A stretch of DNA of 64,000 nucleotides, from NCBI GenBank assembly GCA_964580575.1, contig CAZOLJ010000009.1, forward strand, positions 1-64,000. Direction: 5' to 3'. Of the stretch, positions 1 to 7,693 are shown in pieces (within the stretch, counting starts at the first letter, position 1; the number at the start of each line of letters is the position of its first letter). The translations under genes and the position numbers were made by a program. This stretch comes from CAVPDE01 sp964580575 (GTDB taxonomy: Bacteria > Desulfobacterota > DSM-4660 > Desulfatiglandales > HGW-15). The notes below the pieces were generated by a model, which had not been told where the DNA came from, did not search any database, and worked only from the letters and a program-made list of their open reading frames with translations.

Positions 1-61
1 TTGCAAGGACCTCCTCTAAAGACGGGGGCTGTCCCTGAGGACGAAAATCTCCTCCGACCAT
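1..61 (-). CDS. N-terminal fragment of an unidentified protein, cut by window edge
   Basis: An ATG at 59-61 on the minus strand opens a frame that runs off the window after 20 codons, beginning MVGGDFRPQG and ending SLEEVLA. A strong Shine-Dalgarno (AAGGAGG, 69-75 on the complement) lies at normal spacing, which is the main reason for calling it. A 7-bp hairpin at 77-96 sits just upstream in its leader. There is too little protein to assign a family. Confidence 0.45.
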   Translation of the reverse strand, partial: MVGGDFRPQGQPPSLEEVLA

Positions 62-76
62 AAACCACCTCCTTCC

Positions 77-96
77 GCCACGAGAGAAGTCGTGGC
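77..96. other. Small perfect hairpin in the leader of the edge gene
   Basis: GCCACGA (77-83) and TCGTGGC (90-96) form a perfect 7-bp stem with a 6-nt loop. It lies directly upstream of the ribosome-binding site of the minus-strand gene at 1-61. It has no U-tract on either side, so it is not an obvious terminator; it could affect translation of the edge gene. Confidence 0.35.
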
Positions 97-566
97 ACAG
101 CTAATAGTTTCGCTCGTGTGCATAAACGCGCTGCCATCCATGACTTTACTCACTGTTGTGTTTTTTCTTTTCCGATGCCTGTTCCTTGGACGGTGCTCAT
201 GATTGACTTCTTGGATGAAAAATTAGTGATCGATAACTAACATAATTATGTCTTGGTAAGCGTTTGTCAACAAGTATCTCATTCAAAGTCTGATGGACGC
301 CACTAGATCAGGGGCGCCAATCGCGGGCTATTGAACGAATACCGGAGCGAGTCCCTGAAAGAGGATGACGTGAAGAAGAGCGATAGCCCAGACGACAGGG
401 AGGTGTTCCTCCGTTGCAGGACCGGTGATGATCGAGTCAACAACGAGAGAGCAATTCGGCGATCCACTTGCCAGGTGAATGAAGAATGTGTTCGTAATTG
501 ATAACTGATCAAGCCCACCTTGAACGGAAAAGGGGGTAGGGTGGCTCAGGGTCAGTTTCGTTTATA
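97..566. other. 470-base region without a supported gene
   Basis: No convincing gene is seen. A plus-strand frame from a TTG at 331 to a TGA at 501 would give 56 mostly charged residues, but it has no ribosome-binding site and no family I recognise. The opposite-strand frame over the same bases is serine-rich and also lacks support. The stretch could be decayed coding DNA or plain spacer between two minus-strand genes. Confidence 0.4.
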
Positions 567-836
567 TTAAGTTCTGCAGATGCGCATCTTGACCAGATTC
601 TCACGATCCGGACACTCCAGAACCGTCTCGTCCGCACTTCCCCAGGGATAAGCCCCACCGAACTGCATGACATTCAGGCTGGGAAAGATGTCGTGATAAA
701 AGAAGCCGCAGAGACCGCCCGTGTCCCAGCAGCTCAGGGAGAGGATCTCGCCCGCTTTGTGACCTGCACTGCATGAGCCTTTCACGGAGAGGATTTGAGC
801 GGAGAGAGGTTTGATCCCTTCAGGGTTGGTGGCCAT
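567..836 (-). CDS. TIGR04076 family protein
   Basis: This 89-residue protein matches the small TIGR04076 family in length and layout. It has the N-terminal block VKGSCSAGHKAG, a central GLCGFFYHDIFPSL block, the FGGAYPW motif and a C-terminal cysteine in the ECPDREN block. The conserved cysteines and histidine suggest metal or redox chemistry, but the family's function is unknown. A good ribosome-binding site (AAGGAGA) precedes the ATG. It stands alone, divergent from the acyl-CoA dehydrogenase operon. The family call is from memory of the motifs, not from a search. Confidence 0.8.
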   Translation of the reverse strand: MATNPEGIKPLSAQILSVKGSCSAGHKAGEILSLSCWDTGGLCGFFYHDIFPSLNVMQFGGAYPWGSADETVLECPDRENLVKMRICRT

Positions 837-1024
837 GATCGTTCTCCTTTCACAAGAACTTCAGTTCCTATTCTTGATTAACACCCACCAAGAACCAGAA
901 ACAAGGTAGGAGAAAACATCCCTCCTGTAAATCAAAAAAACCTTTCCAATCTGCCTTCACTCCGGTAAACCCCCAGGAGAGAGGACAAGAACCGGAGTCC
1001 AGAGGTTCCTGAAGTGTAGAAAAA

Positions 1025-1053
1025 CTGGATTCCGGCCTCCGCCGGAATGACGG
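1025..1053. repeat. dRS3-like short palindromic repeat
   Basis: ATTCCGGC (1029-1036) and GCCGGAAT (1041-1048) form an 8-bp stem with a 4-nt loop, inside the common bacterial pattern CTGGATTCC...GGAATGACGG. Similar units occur at 34623-34650 and 34672-34718. They resemble the dRS3-type ATTCCC-N8-GGGAAT repeats described in Neisseria. The rest of 837-1106 shows no gene. Confidence 0.6.
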
Positions 1054-1106
1054 AAAAAGAGGATTTGAGAAATCTTGCGAAAGGATAAGGAGGTCGGTAA
1101 TTCGGT

Positions 1107-1135
1107 TTGATCTGTGCATTTTTTTCCTTTATGAT
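1107..1135 (+). promoter_or_regulatory. Predicted sigma-70 promoter for acd-etfBA
   Basis: TTGATC (1107-1112), a 17-bp spacer and TATGAT (1130-1135) make a good sigma-70 match. Transcription would start near 1142, giving a leader of about 60 bases before the ATG at 1205. The leader contains the Cter repeat hairpin at 1149-1180. Confidence 0.5.
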
Positions 1136-1148
1136 GCATTTTTATTTT

Positions 1149-1180
1149 TCTCTGCGTTCACCGCGTTCTCTGCGGTGAAG
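1149..1180. repeat. Nonamer repeat hairpin (TTCTCTGCG family)
   Basis: Degenerate 9-bp units (TCTCTGCG, TTCACCGCG, TTCTCTGCG) lie in tandem. Within them TTCACCGC (1157-1164) pairs with GCGGTGAA (1172-1179). It sits in the leader of the acyl-CoA dehydrogenase gene and overlaps the alternative GTG start at 1175. Confidence 0.5.
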
Positions 1181-1204
1181 GATAGGGGCTGTGTCTACAG
1201 AAAC

Positions 1205-2347
1205 ATGACTCCTGAACTTCCCATGAAACATGCTGTGATCCGGCGGACGGTTCGCAAATTCGCTGAGGAGAAGCTCGTCCCTGCAGCTGTGGAAATGGAT
1301 GAGAAAGCGGAGTTTCCTGCCCGACTCGCCGAAGAGATGGCGGCCCTCCAGTACTTTGGTCTCGAAATCCCCGCAACGTATGGAGGGGCAGGGCTTGACA
1401 GCGTGAGCTATGCCATTGTAATCGAAGAGATTTCAAAGGCTTCAGGGGCCATGGGCCTCTGCATCTCGGTGCACAACAGCGTCTCCACCTTCCCAGTCTA
1501 CGAGTTCGGCAATGAGGGCCAGAGACAAAAGTTCTTGATCCCCATGGCCAAAGGAGAAAAAATCGGAACTTTCTGTCTCACGGAGCCCAATGCCGGCTCA
1601 GACGCCTCTTCCATCGAAACCACTGCGGTGAGAGACGGCGACGGGTACATCCTGAACGGGAGCAAGATCTTTGTGACCAATGGAGGAGTGTCCGGCCTGA
1701 ACCTGATCTTCGCCATTACGAACCCATCTGAAAGAGGACGGGAGTATTCGGTGTTCGTCGTGGAGTCGGAGAGAGAGGGTCTGGAAAAGGGAGCTCAGGA
1801 AGACCTCATGGGCATGCGCGGCAATCCTGTGTGCCCCATCGTTCTGAATGATTGCAGAGTTCCCAGCGCGAACCTCCTGGGCGAAGAGGGGCAGGGCATG
1901 AGGATCGCTCTCTCCACGCTGGACGGAGGCCGCATCGGCATCGGATCCCAGGCTCTGGGCATCGGCCAGGCTTGTCTGGAGGCTTCCATCAAGTACGCAA
2001 AAGAGCGTTATCAGTTCGGCAAGCCCATCGCTGATTTCGGAGCGATCCAGGGTTTTTTGGCGGACATGGCTACTCGCGTCGAAGCCGCGCGCCTGCTGAT
2101 CTTTCGCGCCTCTTCCCTGAGAGACAACAAAATGCCTCATTCCAGGGAATCGGCCATGGCGAAACTCTTTGCCAGCGAAACCGCCGTGGAGGCCGCCCGG
2201 ATCGGATTGCAGATCCACGGAGGGTACGGCTACTCCAAAGCGTATCCCATTGAACGCTATTATCGGGATGCCAAGGTCTGTGAGATTTACGAGGGGACGT
2301 CGGAGGTGCAGCGCATCGTCATCGCGCGAAGTCTGACGAAGAAATAA
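1205..2347 (+). CDS. Acyl-CoA dehydrogenase
   Basis: A flavoprotein that would oxidise an acyl-CoA to the 2-enoyl-CoA and pass electrons to the EtfBA encoded next. At 380 residues it has the usual length. Visible landmarks are the TEPNAGSD substrate/FAD segment, KIFVTNGG, the QIHGGYGYSK block and the catalytic-base region YEGTSEVQR near the C-terminus, with the glutamate of YEGT in the position typical of short- and medium-chain dehydrogenases. The ATG at 1205 (MTPELPM) fits the family N-terminus better than the in-frame GTG at 1175, which lies in a repeat hairpin; neither has a strong ribosome-binding site. The substrate cannot be told from sequence. Confidence 0.92.
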   Translation: MTPELPMKHAVIRRTVRKFAEEKLVPAAVEMDEKAEFPARLAEEMAALQYFGLEIPATYGGAGLDSVSYAIVIEEISKASGAMGLCISVHNSVSTFPVYEFGNEGQRQKFLIPMAKGEKIGTFCLTEPNAGSDASSIETTAVRDGDGYILNGSKIFVTNGGVSGLNLIFAITNPSERGREYSVFVVESEREGLEKGAQEDLMGMRGNPVCPIVLNDCRVPSANLLGEEGQGMRIALSTLDGGRIGIGSQALGIGQACLEASIKYAKERYQFGKPIADFGAIQGFLADMATRVEAARLLIFRASSLRDNKMPHSRESAMAKLFASETAVEAARIGLQIHGGYGYSKAYPIERYYRDAKVCEIYEGTSEVQRIVIARSLTKK

Positions 2348-2348
2348 C

Positions 2349-2467
2349 CGGTGCAAGGTACAAGGTGCACGGTATACGGTAAGACCAATGTCGTGAACCT
2401 TGCACCGTGAACGATGTTTTGGTGGTTGCTTTTAAACCTTGCACCTTGAACCTTTTACCTTGTACCG
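2349..2467. repeat. Heptamer-repeat hairpin (GGTGCAA family)
   Basis: The left arm (2351-2381) is about four and a half degenerate heptamers of the form GGTGCAA/GGTACAA. The right arm (2435-2467) repeats the complementary word CCTTGCA/CCTTGTA, with a shorter copy at 2397-2411. The arms can pair over about 30 bases with few mismatches. The right arm ends 7 bases before the etfB start codon and displaces any recognisable ribosome-binding site. Confidence 0.7.
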
Positions 2468-2473
2468 TTTCTT

Positions 2474-3280
2474 ATGAACATCGTGGTCTGCATAAAACAG
2501 GTTCCTGATACTCCCAACATCCGTATCGACAGGGAGCGGATGACCATCATCAGGGACGGAGTGGAGAGCATCATCAATCCTCTGGACCGCGTTGCTCTCG
2601 AGGCGGCGCTGGATCTGAAGCAGAAAGAGGGAGGGACGGTTTCTGTCCTCACCATGGGACCTTCCCAGAGCGAAGAAGCCTTGCGGGAGGCCATGGCCGC
2701 AGGCGCCGACCAAGCGATCCTGCTGACGGATCCCCTTTTTGCCGGTGCGGACACCCTGGCTACCTCCAAGGTGATTGGGAGCGCGATTTCCAGGATGGAT
2801 CCCTTTCCGGACCTGATCCTCTGCGGAAGGCAAACCATTGACAGCGACACAGGGCATGTGGGTCCTCAGCTTGCGGAAGAACTCAACTTGCCGCAGGTTT
2901 GCGGGGTCACGGAAATCCACGTGGAAATGAACGCTCTTGTGGTCAAACAGTTGAGCGACGGTTTCCAAAACACTTACAGAGTGAGCCTTCCCGCGCTCCT
3001 CACGGTTTCGCAGGGACTCAACGTTCCCCATCACATTCCCTTGGGAGATTTGGAGGAGGCGTTTTCAAAGGGGCAGGTCCTTCGGTGGGGATTGAAGGAG
3101 CTCGATCTGCGCGCCGAGGAAGTGGGATTCAGCGGTTCAGCAACAACGGTTTTAAGACTTTACAAGCCGCCCCAAAAACGAAAAGGGGAGATCGTGAGCG
3201 GTTCCTCGCAAACGCTGGCGGAACACCTGATCGACAAACTGGTGTCCTTGAGCATTCTCGATGAAGACGAAGCAGAATGA
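2474..3280 (+). CDS. etfB: Electron transfer flavoprotein, beta subunit
   Basis: The small ETF subunit; it binds AMP (or a second FAD in bifurcating types) and takes electrons from acyl-CoA dehydrogenases. The 268 residues begin MNIVVCIKQVPDT, the classic EtfB start, and contain DRVALEAAL, GADQAILLTDPLFAGADTLA (nucleotide-binding region) and DSDTGHVGPQLAEEL. It follows the acyl-CoA dehydrogenase and overlaps etfA by 20 bases, so the pair is translationally linked. No Shine-Dalgarno is visible: the start is preceded by a repeat arm ending TTTCTTATG. Whether this ETF bifurcates cannot be decided here. Confidence 0.95.
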   Translation: MNIVVCIKQVPDTPNIRIDRERMTIIRDGVESIINPLDRVALEAALDLKQKEGGTVSVLTMGPSQSEEALREAMAAGADQAILLTDPLFAGADTLATSKVIGSAISRMDPFPDLILCGRQTIDSDTGHVGPQLAEELNLPQVCGVTEIHVEMNALVVKQLSDGFQNTYRVSLPALLTVSQGLNVPHHIPLGDLEEAFSKGQVLRWGLKELDLRAEEVGFSGSATTVLRLYKPPQKRKGEIVSGSSQTLAEHLIDKLVSLSILDEDEAE

Positions 3281-4268
3281 AGGTTGGCAGGGAGTCTGGG
3301 TCTTTGGCGATTACCGGAACTATTTTCAGAACCGGGTGACCTTGCAGCTCATTGCCAAGGGCAGGCAACTGGCGAGAGATCTGAGTACAGAGCTTACCGT
3401 GCTGGTACTGGGATCGCAGATCCATCAGTATGCGATGGAATACACCGCCCATGGAGCGGATGTGGTCATGGTCGTGGATCACCCCGCCCTCAAGAACTAT
3501 CAGGTGGAGACCTATGTACGGGCTGTTTCCCAGCTGGTGCAGAGCTTCAAACCTGAAATCTTCCTTGCCGGAGCAACGTCTTTCGGCAGAGAGTTCTTTC
3601 CCCGCTTGGCAAAGCGATTGAACACGGGGTTGAGCGCGGATTGCGTCGCTCTTGAAATCGACGGGTCAAAACGTCTTTTGATCCAGACCACTCCGGCCTT
3701 TGGCGGAGACCTGCTGGCCGACATTATCACGCCTGAACACCGGCCCCAGATGGCCACGGTTCACCCGGGCGTTTTCACGGAGCGAATCCACGATCACGAG
3801 GCGATGGCGCGCATTCTCTATCCTGAAGTGGACATCCAGGCCGAAGAAAGAGTTCAATTGATCCGCTCCAAGCCTGATCAGAGCCGCAAAGGAAGCCTTG
3901 AAGATGCGGATGTTGTTGTGGTGGGCGGGAAGGGCCTGGGTTCGAAGGAGAACTTCCAGATGCTCTTCGAACTGGCTCGATTGCTGGGCGGTGAAGTAGG
4001 GGCAACCCGGCCCGTGATCCTGTCCGGCTGGGCGGAGGAGAGCAGGCTTCTGGGGCAGACCGGAAAAAGCGTCAAGCCGAAACTCCTCATCACCGCAGGG
4101 ACATCCGGTGCCGTTCAGTACACCACGGGCATACAGGGAGCGGAGACCATCATTGCCATCAACCGGGATCCGCACGCGCCGATCCTCAAAATGGCGGACC
4201 TGGGCCTGGTGGGGGATGCGAAGACGGTACTCGCAATGGTGTTGGAGAGATTACGAAAAAGACTTTAA
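3261..4268 (+). CDS. etfA: Electron transfer flavoprotein, alpha subunit
   Basis: The large ETF subunit, carrying the FAD that hands electrons on to the quinone or ferredoxin side. At 335 residues it is of normal length. The C-terminal FAD domain is clear: VVGGKGLGSKENF, RPVILSGWA, LLGQTGKSVKPKLLI and AINRDPHAPI. In the usual ISGA(I/V)QH motif the protein has TSGAVQYTTG, with tyrosine for histidine, a variation worth noting. The ATG at 3261 lies inside the end of etfB. It closes the acd-etfB-etfA operon. Confidence 0.95.
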   Translation: MKTKQNEGWQGVWVFGDYRNYFQNRVTLQLIAKGRQLARDLSTELTVLVLGSQIHQYAMEYTAHGADVVMVVDHPALKNYQVETYVRAVSQLVQSFKPEIFLAGATSFGREFFPRLAKRLNTGLSADCVALEIDGSKRLLIQTTPAFGGDLLADIITPEHRPQMATVHPGVFTERIHDHEAMARILYPEVDIQAEERVQLIRSKPDQSRKGSLEDADVVVVGGKGLGSKENFQMLFELARLLGGEVGATRPVILSGWAEESRLLGQTGKSVKPKLLITAGTSGAVQYTTGIQGAETIIAINRDPHAPILKMADLGLVGDAKTVLAMVLERLRKRL

Positions 4269-4276
4269 CCAAAGAA

Positions 4277-4403
4277 GGAGTGTTGGAGTGGTGGAGTATT
4301 GGAGTAGTGGTAGAATGGAGTACCGGAGTATTGGAGTAATGGAGTGCTGGGTCTATTGATCCGGTTTAACCAGTACTCCACTACTCCATTACTCCATTAC
4401 TCC
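4277..4403. repeat. Octamer-repeat hairpin (TGGAGTA family)
   Basis: The left arm (4277-4349) is a run of degenerate GGAGTATT/GGAGTAGT units of 8-9 bp. After a 22-base loop the right arm (4372-4403) carries the complementary ACTCCATT units. It fills the gap between etfA and the next gene. As at etfB, the downstream start codon follows in the context TTTCTTATG without a Shine-Dalgarno. The same word recurs at 34029-34063 and 49400-49504. Confidence 0.75.
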
Positions 4404-4416
4404 GATTTGATTTCTT

Positions 4417-4872
4417 ATGCTCAAATTTCGTGAAAGCATGGTCAGCGCCCATCACAGCTACCTGGTGAACCAGATGCTGTCACCGGGGTTTCTCCTTGGT
4501 GAGTTGAACTCAAAAGAGGATTTCTGGTTCCTGGCCGACATCGTGCCCTCAGGGATGAAGGAACCGAGTATCCACGGAAGGATTTTCGACCACCAGGGGC
4601 ATTATGTTTTGGAAATGGGCTTCAACAAAATAACGGAAAACCCTGAAGGCTGTGTGATAGAGCCTTTAGCGGGAGGGTTTCAGATTCGCTATGTGCGCGG
4701 CGAGCCCTTGTTGAAGGTGCATACGGTCAGTTTCGCCAACGGATATCTCACCAGGATACAAGGCAAGCTCTATGACCGGGAGGGAAAGATCCGGGTGGAG
4801 CCCTTGATGGACGGCATTCAGGTCTTTGGAAAGGGAACCCTGGCCTTAACCAGCCGAAAACTCCTCCTCTGA
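4417..4872 (+). CDS. Hypothetical protein
   Basis: A 151-residue protein with no signal peptide, no membrane segment and no motif I recognise. It begins MLKFRESMVSAHHSYLV and its second half alternates short hydrophobic stretches and glycines, suggesting a beta-rich fold. It follows etfA in the same direction, separated by a repeat hairpin that takes the place of a ribosome-binding site. Its last 27 bases overlap tail-to-tail with the cNMP-binding gene on the other strand. Its codons read as ordinary coding sequence and no opposite-strand gene competes. Confidence 0.6.
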   Translation: MLKFRESMVSAHHSYLVNQMLSPGFLLGELNSKEDFWFLADIVPSGMKEPSIHGRIFDHQGHYVLEMGFNKITENPEGCVIEPLAGGFQIRYVRGEPLLKVHTVSFANGYLTRIQGKLYDREGKIRVEPLMDGIQVFGKGTLALTSRKLLL

Positions 4873-5355
4873 AGGCGAGACCAGAAGCTTTTGCATGTCC
4901 GGGTGGTTTGCGATGACCTTGAGGAGCTGGTTCGTGCGCCGCTCCAAGCGGTTCTTGAGAATGGTCGCTGCAATCGACATCACTTTGTACCCCATGAGGG
5001 GATCCCCCTCCAGGAGGTCCCGCAGTTTTTCCCCCGCTATGACAAACACATCAGAGGTCTCGGTGCAGACCGCGTCGCTGGTATGAGAGGGTCCTGAGAG
5101 AAGCGCGGACCAGCCAAAGGAGTAACCGGATTTGACCGACCCTAGGGAGATGGTCAACCGATCTGAAATCTCCATCTCCAGGAGAATTTTCCCTTTCTTC
5201 AACATGTAGAAGTTCTCGGCCTTAGTACCTTCTTCAAAGATGATCTCCCGCTCACCGAATTGCAGAACGCGCGTATTGAGGACCACTTTTTCAAGCATTT
5301 TGTCCGTCAGGTTCTGGAGCAGGAAGATCTTTCTCAATTCGTCTGTGGAAACCAT
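4846..5355 (-). CDS. Cyclic nucleotide-binding domain protein without DNA-binding domain
   Basis: A 169-residue protein made of one Crp/cNMP-binding beta-roll (about residues 10-125: EREIIFEEGTKAENFYMLKKG, then SYSFGW and SDVFVIAGEKL) and a C-terminal helix. There is no helix-turn-helix, so it is not a Crp-type transcription factor; it is more likely a ligand-sensing partner. It lies 43 bases downstream of the last Mrp gene with its own ribosome-binding site (GGAGAG), so it may be the tail of that operon and respond to its state. The phosphate-binding cassette (SFGWSALLSG) lacks the usual arginine, so the ligand may not be cAMP. Confidence 0.82.
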   Translation of the reverse strand: MVSTDELRKIFLLQNLTDKMLEKVVLNTRVLQFGEREIIFEEGTKAENFYMLKKGKILLEMEISDRLTISLGSVKSGYSFGWSALLSGPSHTSDAVCTETSDVFVIAGEKLRDLLEGDPLMGYKVMSIAATILKNRLERRTNQLLKVIANHPDMQKLLVSPSEEEFSAG

Positions 5356-5398
5356 GGTGCTCTCCTCTATGGGCGCTTTAAGACGTGTCGCCTTCCTG

Positions 5399-7174
5399 TC
5401 ACATCAGGAGGAAGACAACGATCAACAACAGGGTGGCAAGGGCCGCCCCGATTCCAATGGGGAAAGTTCCTGTCCGGAGGGTGCTGCGAAGGGTCTGTTC
5501 TTTTTCGGCCAGGGTTTGCCCTCTGGAGCCGGCAAGAAACCAGGCTGGGACCAGAAGGAGCAAGAGGCTCCTTGCCGGGCCGTCTCGAGAGATGCGACCC
5601 AGGGCGCCTGCAAGACCTCCTACAAAAACCTTCTCAGAGATGTTGTTAAGGCCGTTAAAAACCCTGTCTGCGACGCGGTAAACCAGACGGCCGCCCATCC
5701 GGTAAATCCAGTCCGCATCCAGATTGACAGACCTCTGCTCGGCGGGGTAGATACCCGAGAGGATCAGAAGAGAGAAGGCCAGGGCTGAGAAGAAGAGAAG
5801 CTGCGTCTGACCCAGCACGTGCGGTGCGGTGTAGGGGTTGTAAGCCACATCCTGATAGGGCAGGAGACTGTAAAGCGGCCAGGGGTAAGAACCGATGAAA
5901 ATGCAGAGAAAAGCCGTGATCCCCATGGCCAGCAGCATGTTCAGGGGCGCTTCCTTGGGCCTCATGCCGGAATCATGGGAGAAGAAAGCGAAATAGGGGA
6001 TCTTGATGCCTGCGTGGTGAAAGACACCGGCTGAGGCAAAGAGAAGAAGGAACCACACGATCGTCATGTGCCCCTCGCCAGCCGCGTCCATGACCATGGA
6101 CTTGCTCACAAAGCCGCTGAAAAGGGGAAACGCGGAAATGGATGCGGCGCCCACCATGCAAAACACGCATGTGAGGGGCATGGTCTTGTACAATCCCCCC
6201 AGGGCAGTTCCGTTGATTTTCCCTGTGCGGTACATGACCGCGCCCATGGACATGAACAGGAGGGCTTTGAACAGGACGTCGTTGAAGGCGTGGGAAACCG
6301 CGCCATTGATGGACAGGTGGGTGCCGATGCCGATGCCGCACACCATGAACCCCACTTGGTTGATCAGACTGTAGGAGAGGACCTTGCGCAGATCATTCTC
6401 AATGACGGCATAGAAGATGGGAAAGGCCGTCATCAGGGCTCCGATCCATACCAGGGCCTCCGTACCGGGGAATGCTCTTGCCAACGCATACACCGCGGTC
6501 TTTGTCGTAAAGGCACTCAAGAAAATGGTCCCGGTAATGGTGGCTTGCGGGTAGGCGTCTGTCAGCCACACATGGAGAAGCGGCCAGGCGCAATTAAGGC
6601 CAAAGCCCAGAAAGATCAGGTAGGAGGCCAAGCCATGGAGCCCTATGTATCCGAACTCTGCAGAGCCTCCCTCATACACGTGAAGGAGAATCCCTGCCAG
6701 GAGGCACAGCCCTCCGGCAGCATGAATCAGGAGATATCTGAACCCGGCACCCAAGGAGGCCGGGGTCCGGCGGGCCCAGATGAGAAAGATGGAGGCCGCG
6801 TTGAGCATTTCCCAGAAGATGAAGAAGGTAAAAAAATCTCCTGCAAACACCACACCCAACGCACTGCCGGCATAGACGAGGCCCGCCGTATGCTGGAGGT
6901 CATCCTTGACATGAAGGGCGTACAGAAAAGCGATAAAGGAGATGAGTAAAAAGATATATCCGAAGAGCAGACTCAGACGGTCCACCCTTCCGAAGATGAG
7001 AACGTAATCCAGAAACCGGACCTCCCAATGGGTGCCTTCCGGAATGTGGAGCAGGTTGATAAACCCCACGATGGGGAGGATCAACAGATAAGCACTCTTC
7101 CATTTTCCTTTAAGGAACGGAACCAGGAATGCCCCGACGATGAACAGGAGGGCCGGTGGGACCGTACTAATCAT
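5399..7174 (-). CDS. Mrp/NuoL-like antiporter membrane subunit (third MrpD-type protein)
   Basis: A polytopic proton-conducting membrane protein of the NuoL/M/N-MrpA/D superfamily, 591 residues. Key glutamate: FFIFWEMLNAAS in the fifth helix region. The loop and helix motif HVWLTDAYPQATITGT and FLSAFTTKTAVYAL keeps the later lysine. However the superfamily lysine seven residues before the histidine of the HxW motif is replaced: this protein reads GLNCAWPLLHVW, with asparagine there. It may do the job of the NuoL-like N-terminal half of MrpA, which is otherwise absent. It overlaps the next gene by 8 bases and ends the operon. Confidence 0.88.
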   Translation of the reverse strand: MISTVPPALLFIVGAFLVPFLKGKWKSAYLLILPIVGFINLLHIPEGTHWEVRFLDYVLIFGRVDRLSLLFGYIFLLISFIAFLYALHVKDDLQHTAGLVYAGSALGVVFAGDFFTFFIFWEMLNAASIFLIWARRTPASLGAGFRYLLIHAAGGLCLLAGILLHVYEGGSAEFGYIGLHGLASYLIFLGFGLNCAWPLLHVWLTDAYPQATITGTIFLSAFTTKTAVYALARAFPGTEALVWIGALMTAFPIFYAVIENDLRKVLSYSLINQVGFMVCGIGIGTHLSINGAVSHAFNDVLFKALLFMSMGAVMYRTGKINGTALGGLYKTMPLTCVFCMVGAASISAFPLFSGFVSKSMVMDAAGEGHMTIVWFLLLFASAGVFHHAGIKIPYFAFFSHDSGMRPKEAPLNMLLAMGITAFLCIFIGSYPWPLYSLLPYQDVAYNPYTAPHVLGQTQLLFFSALAFSLLILSGIYPAEQRSVNLDADWIYRMGGRLVYRVADRVFNGLNNISEKVFVGGLAGALGRISRDGPARSLLLLLVPAWFLAGSRGQTLAEKEQTLRSTLRTGTFPIGIGAALATLLLIVVFLLM

Positions 7175-7472
7175 AGTAGTCCTCTCCTCTCTTCACCAGA
7201 GGCCGGAGGATGTATTTCGCGGCAAGAACCAGTACCACACACGCCACAAAACCAAATACGGCGTAGAATTCAGGCCACGCTTCCCAGGCAAAATGGGGGT
7301 GTTTGTGAACAAAGACCTCCAGGAGGAGCAGGACAAGGAGGGACAAAAAGAAATACCGAAGCAGCCTCTTCACGTTTTTGGGGTTGTCGAACAGGTAGCG
7401 ACGGGTATCGGTTGGTTGGTGCTCTATCCCTTGCCCCTTTTTGTTTTTTTTCAGGTCAGCCTTCTCTGTCAT
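7167..7472 (-). CDS. Small two-helix membrane protein of the Mrp operon
   Basis: A protein of about 101 residues with a hydrophilic lysine-rich N-terminus and two hydrophobic segments (LLRYFFLSLLVLLLLEV and FYAVFGFVACVVLVLAAKY), ending KRGEDYYD. I chose the ATG at 7472 because AGAGG lies 8 bases upstream; an in-frame ATG at 7505 is possible. It overlaps the following antiporter gene by 8 bases. I do not recognise a named family; position suggests an accessory subunit of the Mrp-like complex. Confidence 0.65.
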   Translation of the reverse strand: MTEKADLKKNKKGQGIEHQPTDTRRYLFDNPKNVKRLLRYFFLSLLVLLLLEVFVHKHPHFAWEAWPEFYAVFGFVACVVLVLAAKYILRPLVKRGEDYYD

Positions 7473-7512
7473 TTTGGTGCCTCTATCGGATGGTCTGCGC
7501 AACATGCACGTC

Positions 7513-7538
7513 GCCAGGAGCGCTCGCGCGTTCCTGGC
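7513..7538. other. Intercistronic hairpin in the Mrp operon
   Basis: GCCAGGA (7513-7519) pairs with TCCTGGC (7532-7538) around a GC-rich interior. It lies between the two small membrane-protein genes of the minus-strand operon. With no U-tract, mRNA processing or differential stability is likelier than termination. Confidence 0.35.
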
Positions 7539-7550
7539 CCGGCAGAATTT

Positions 7551-7691
7551 TCACAGTGTTCTCAACAGGATCACCGCCAGATACACCACCCCGATGGTGA
7601 TTGTTACGAAGAAAACTTTCCTGTACATCGGGATCCCCTCATGGCCTAATTCCATCATTCCTTCAATCTCGTCGCTTCGCTCTTCCTGCAT
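7551..7691 (-). CDS. 46-residue single-helix membrane protein in the Mrp operon
   Basis: The ATG at 7691 starts 3 bases after the stop of the upstream antiporter gene and gives 46 residues: an acidic N-terminus (MQEERSDEIEG) followed by one transmembrane helix (VFFVTITIGVVYLAVILL). A longer upstream frame would overlap the antiporter gene and is rejected. Small one-helix subunits are common in complex I-like membranes, so an accessory role is plausible. GGGG lies 8 bases upstream as a weak ribosome-binding site. Confidence 0.6.
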   Translation of the reverse strand: MQEERSDEIEGMMELGHEGIPMYRKVFFVTITIGVVYLAVILLRTL

Positions 7692-7693
7692 TC

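Noticed and set aside
2349..4403. CRISPR array
   Set aside because: The short repeats are contiguous, degenerate, 7-9 bp long and have no spacers or cas genes.
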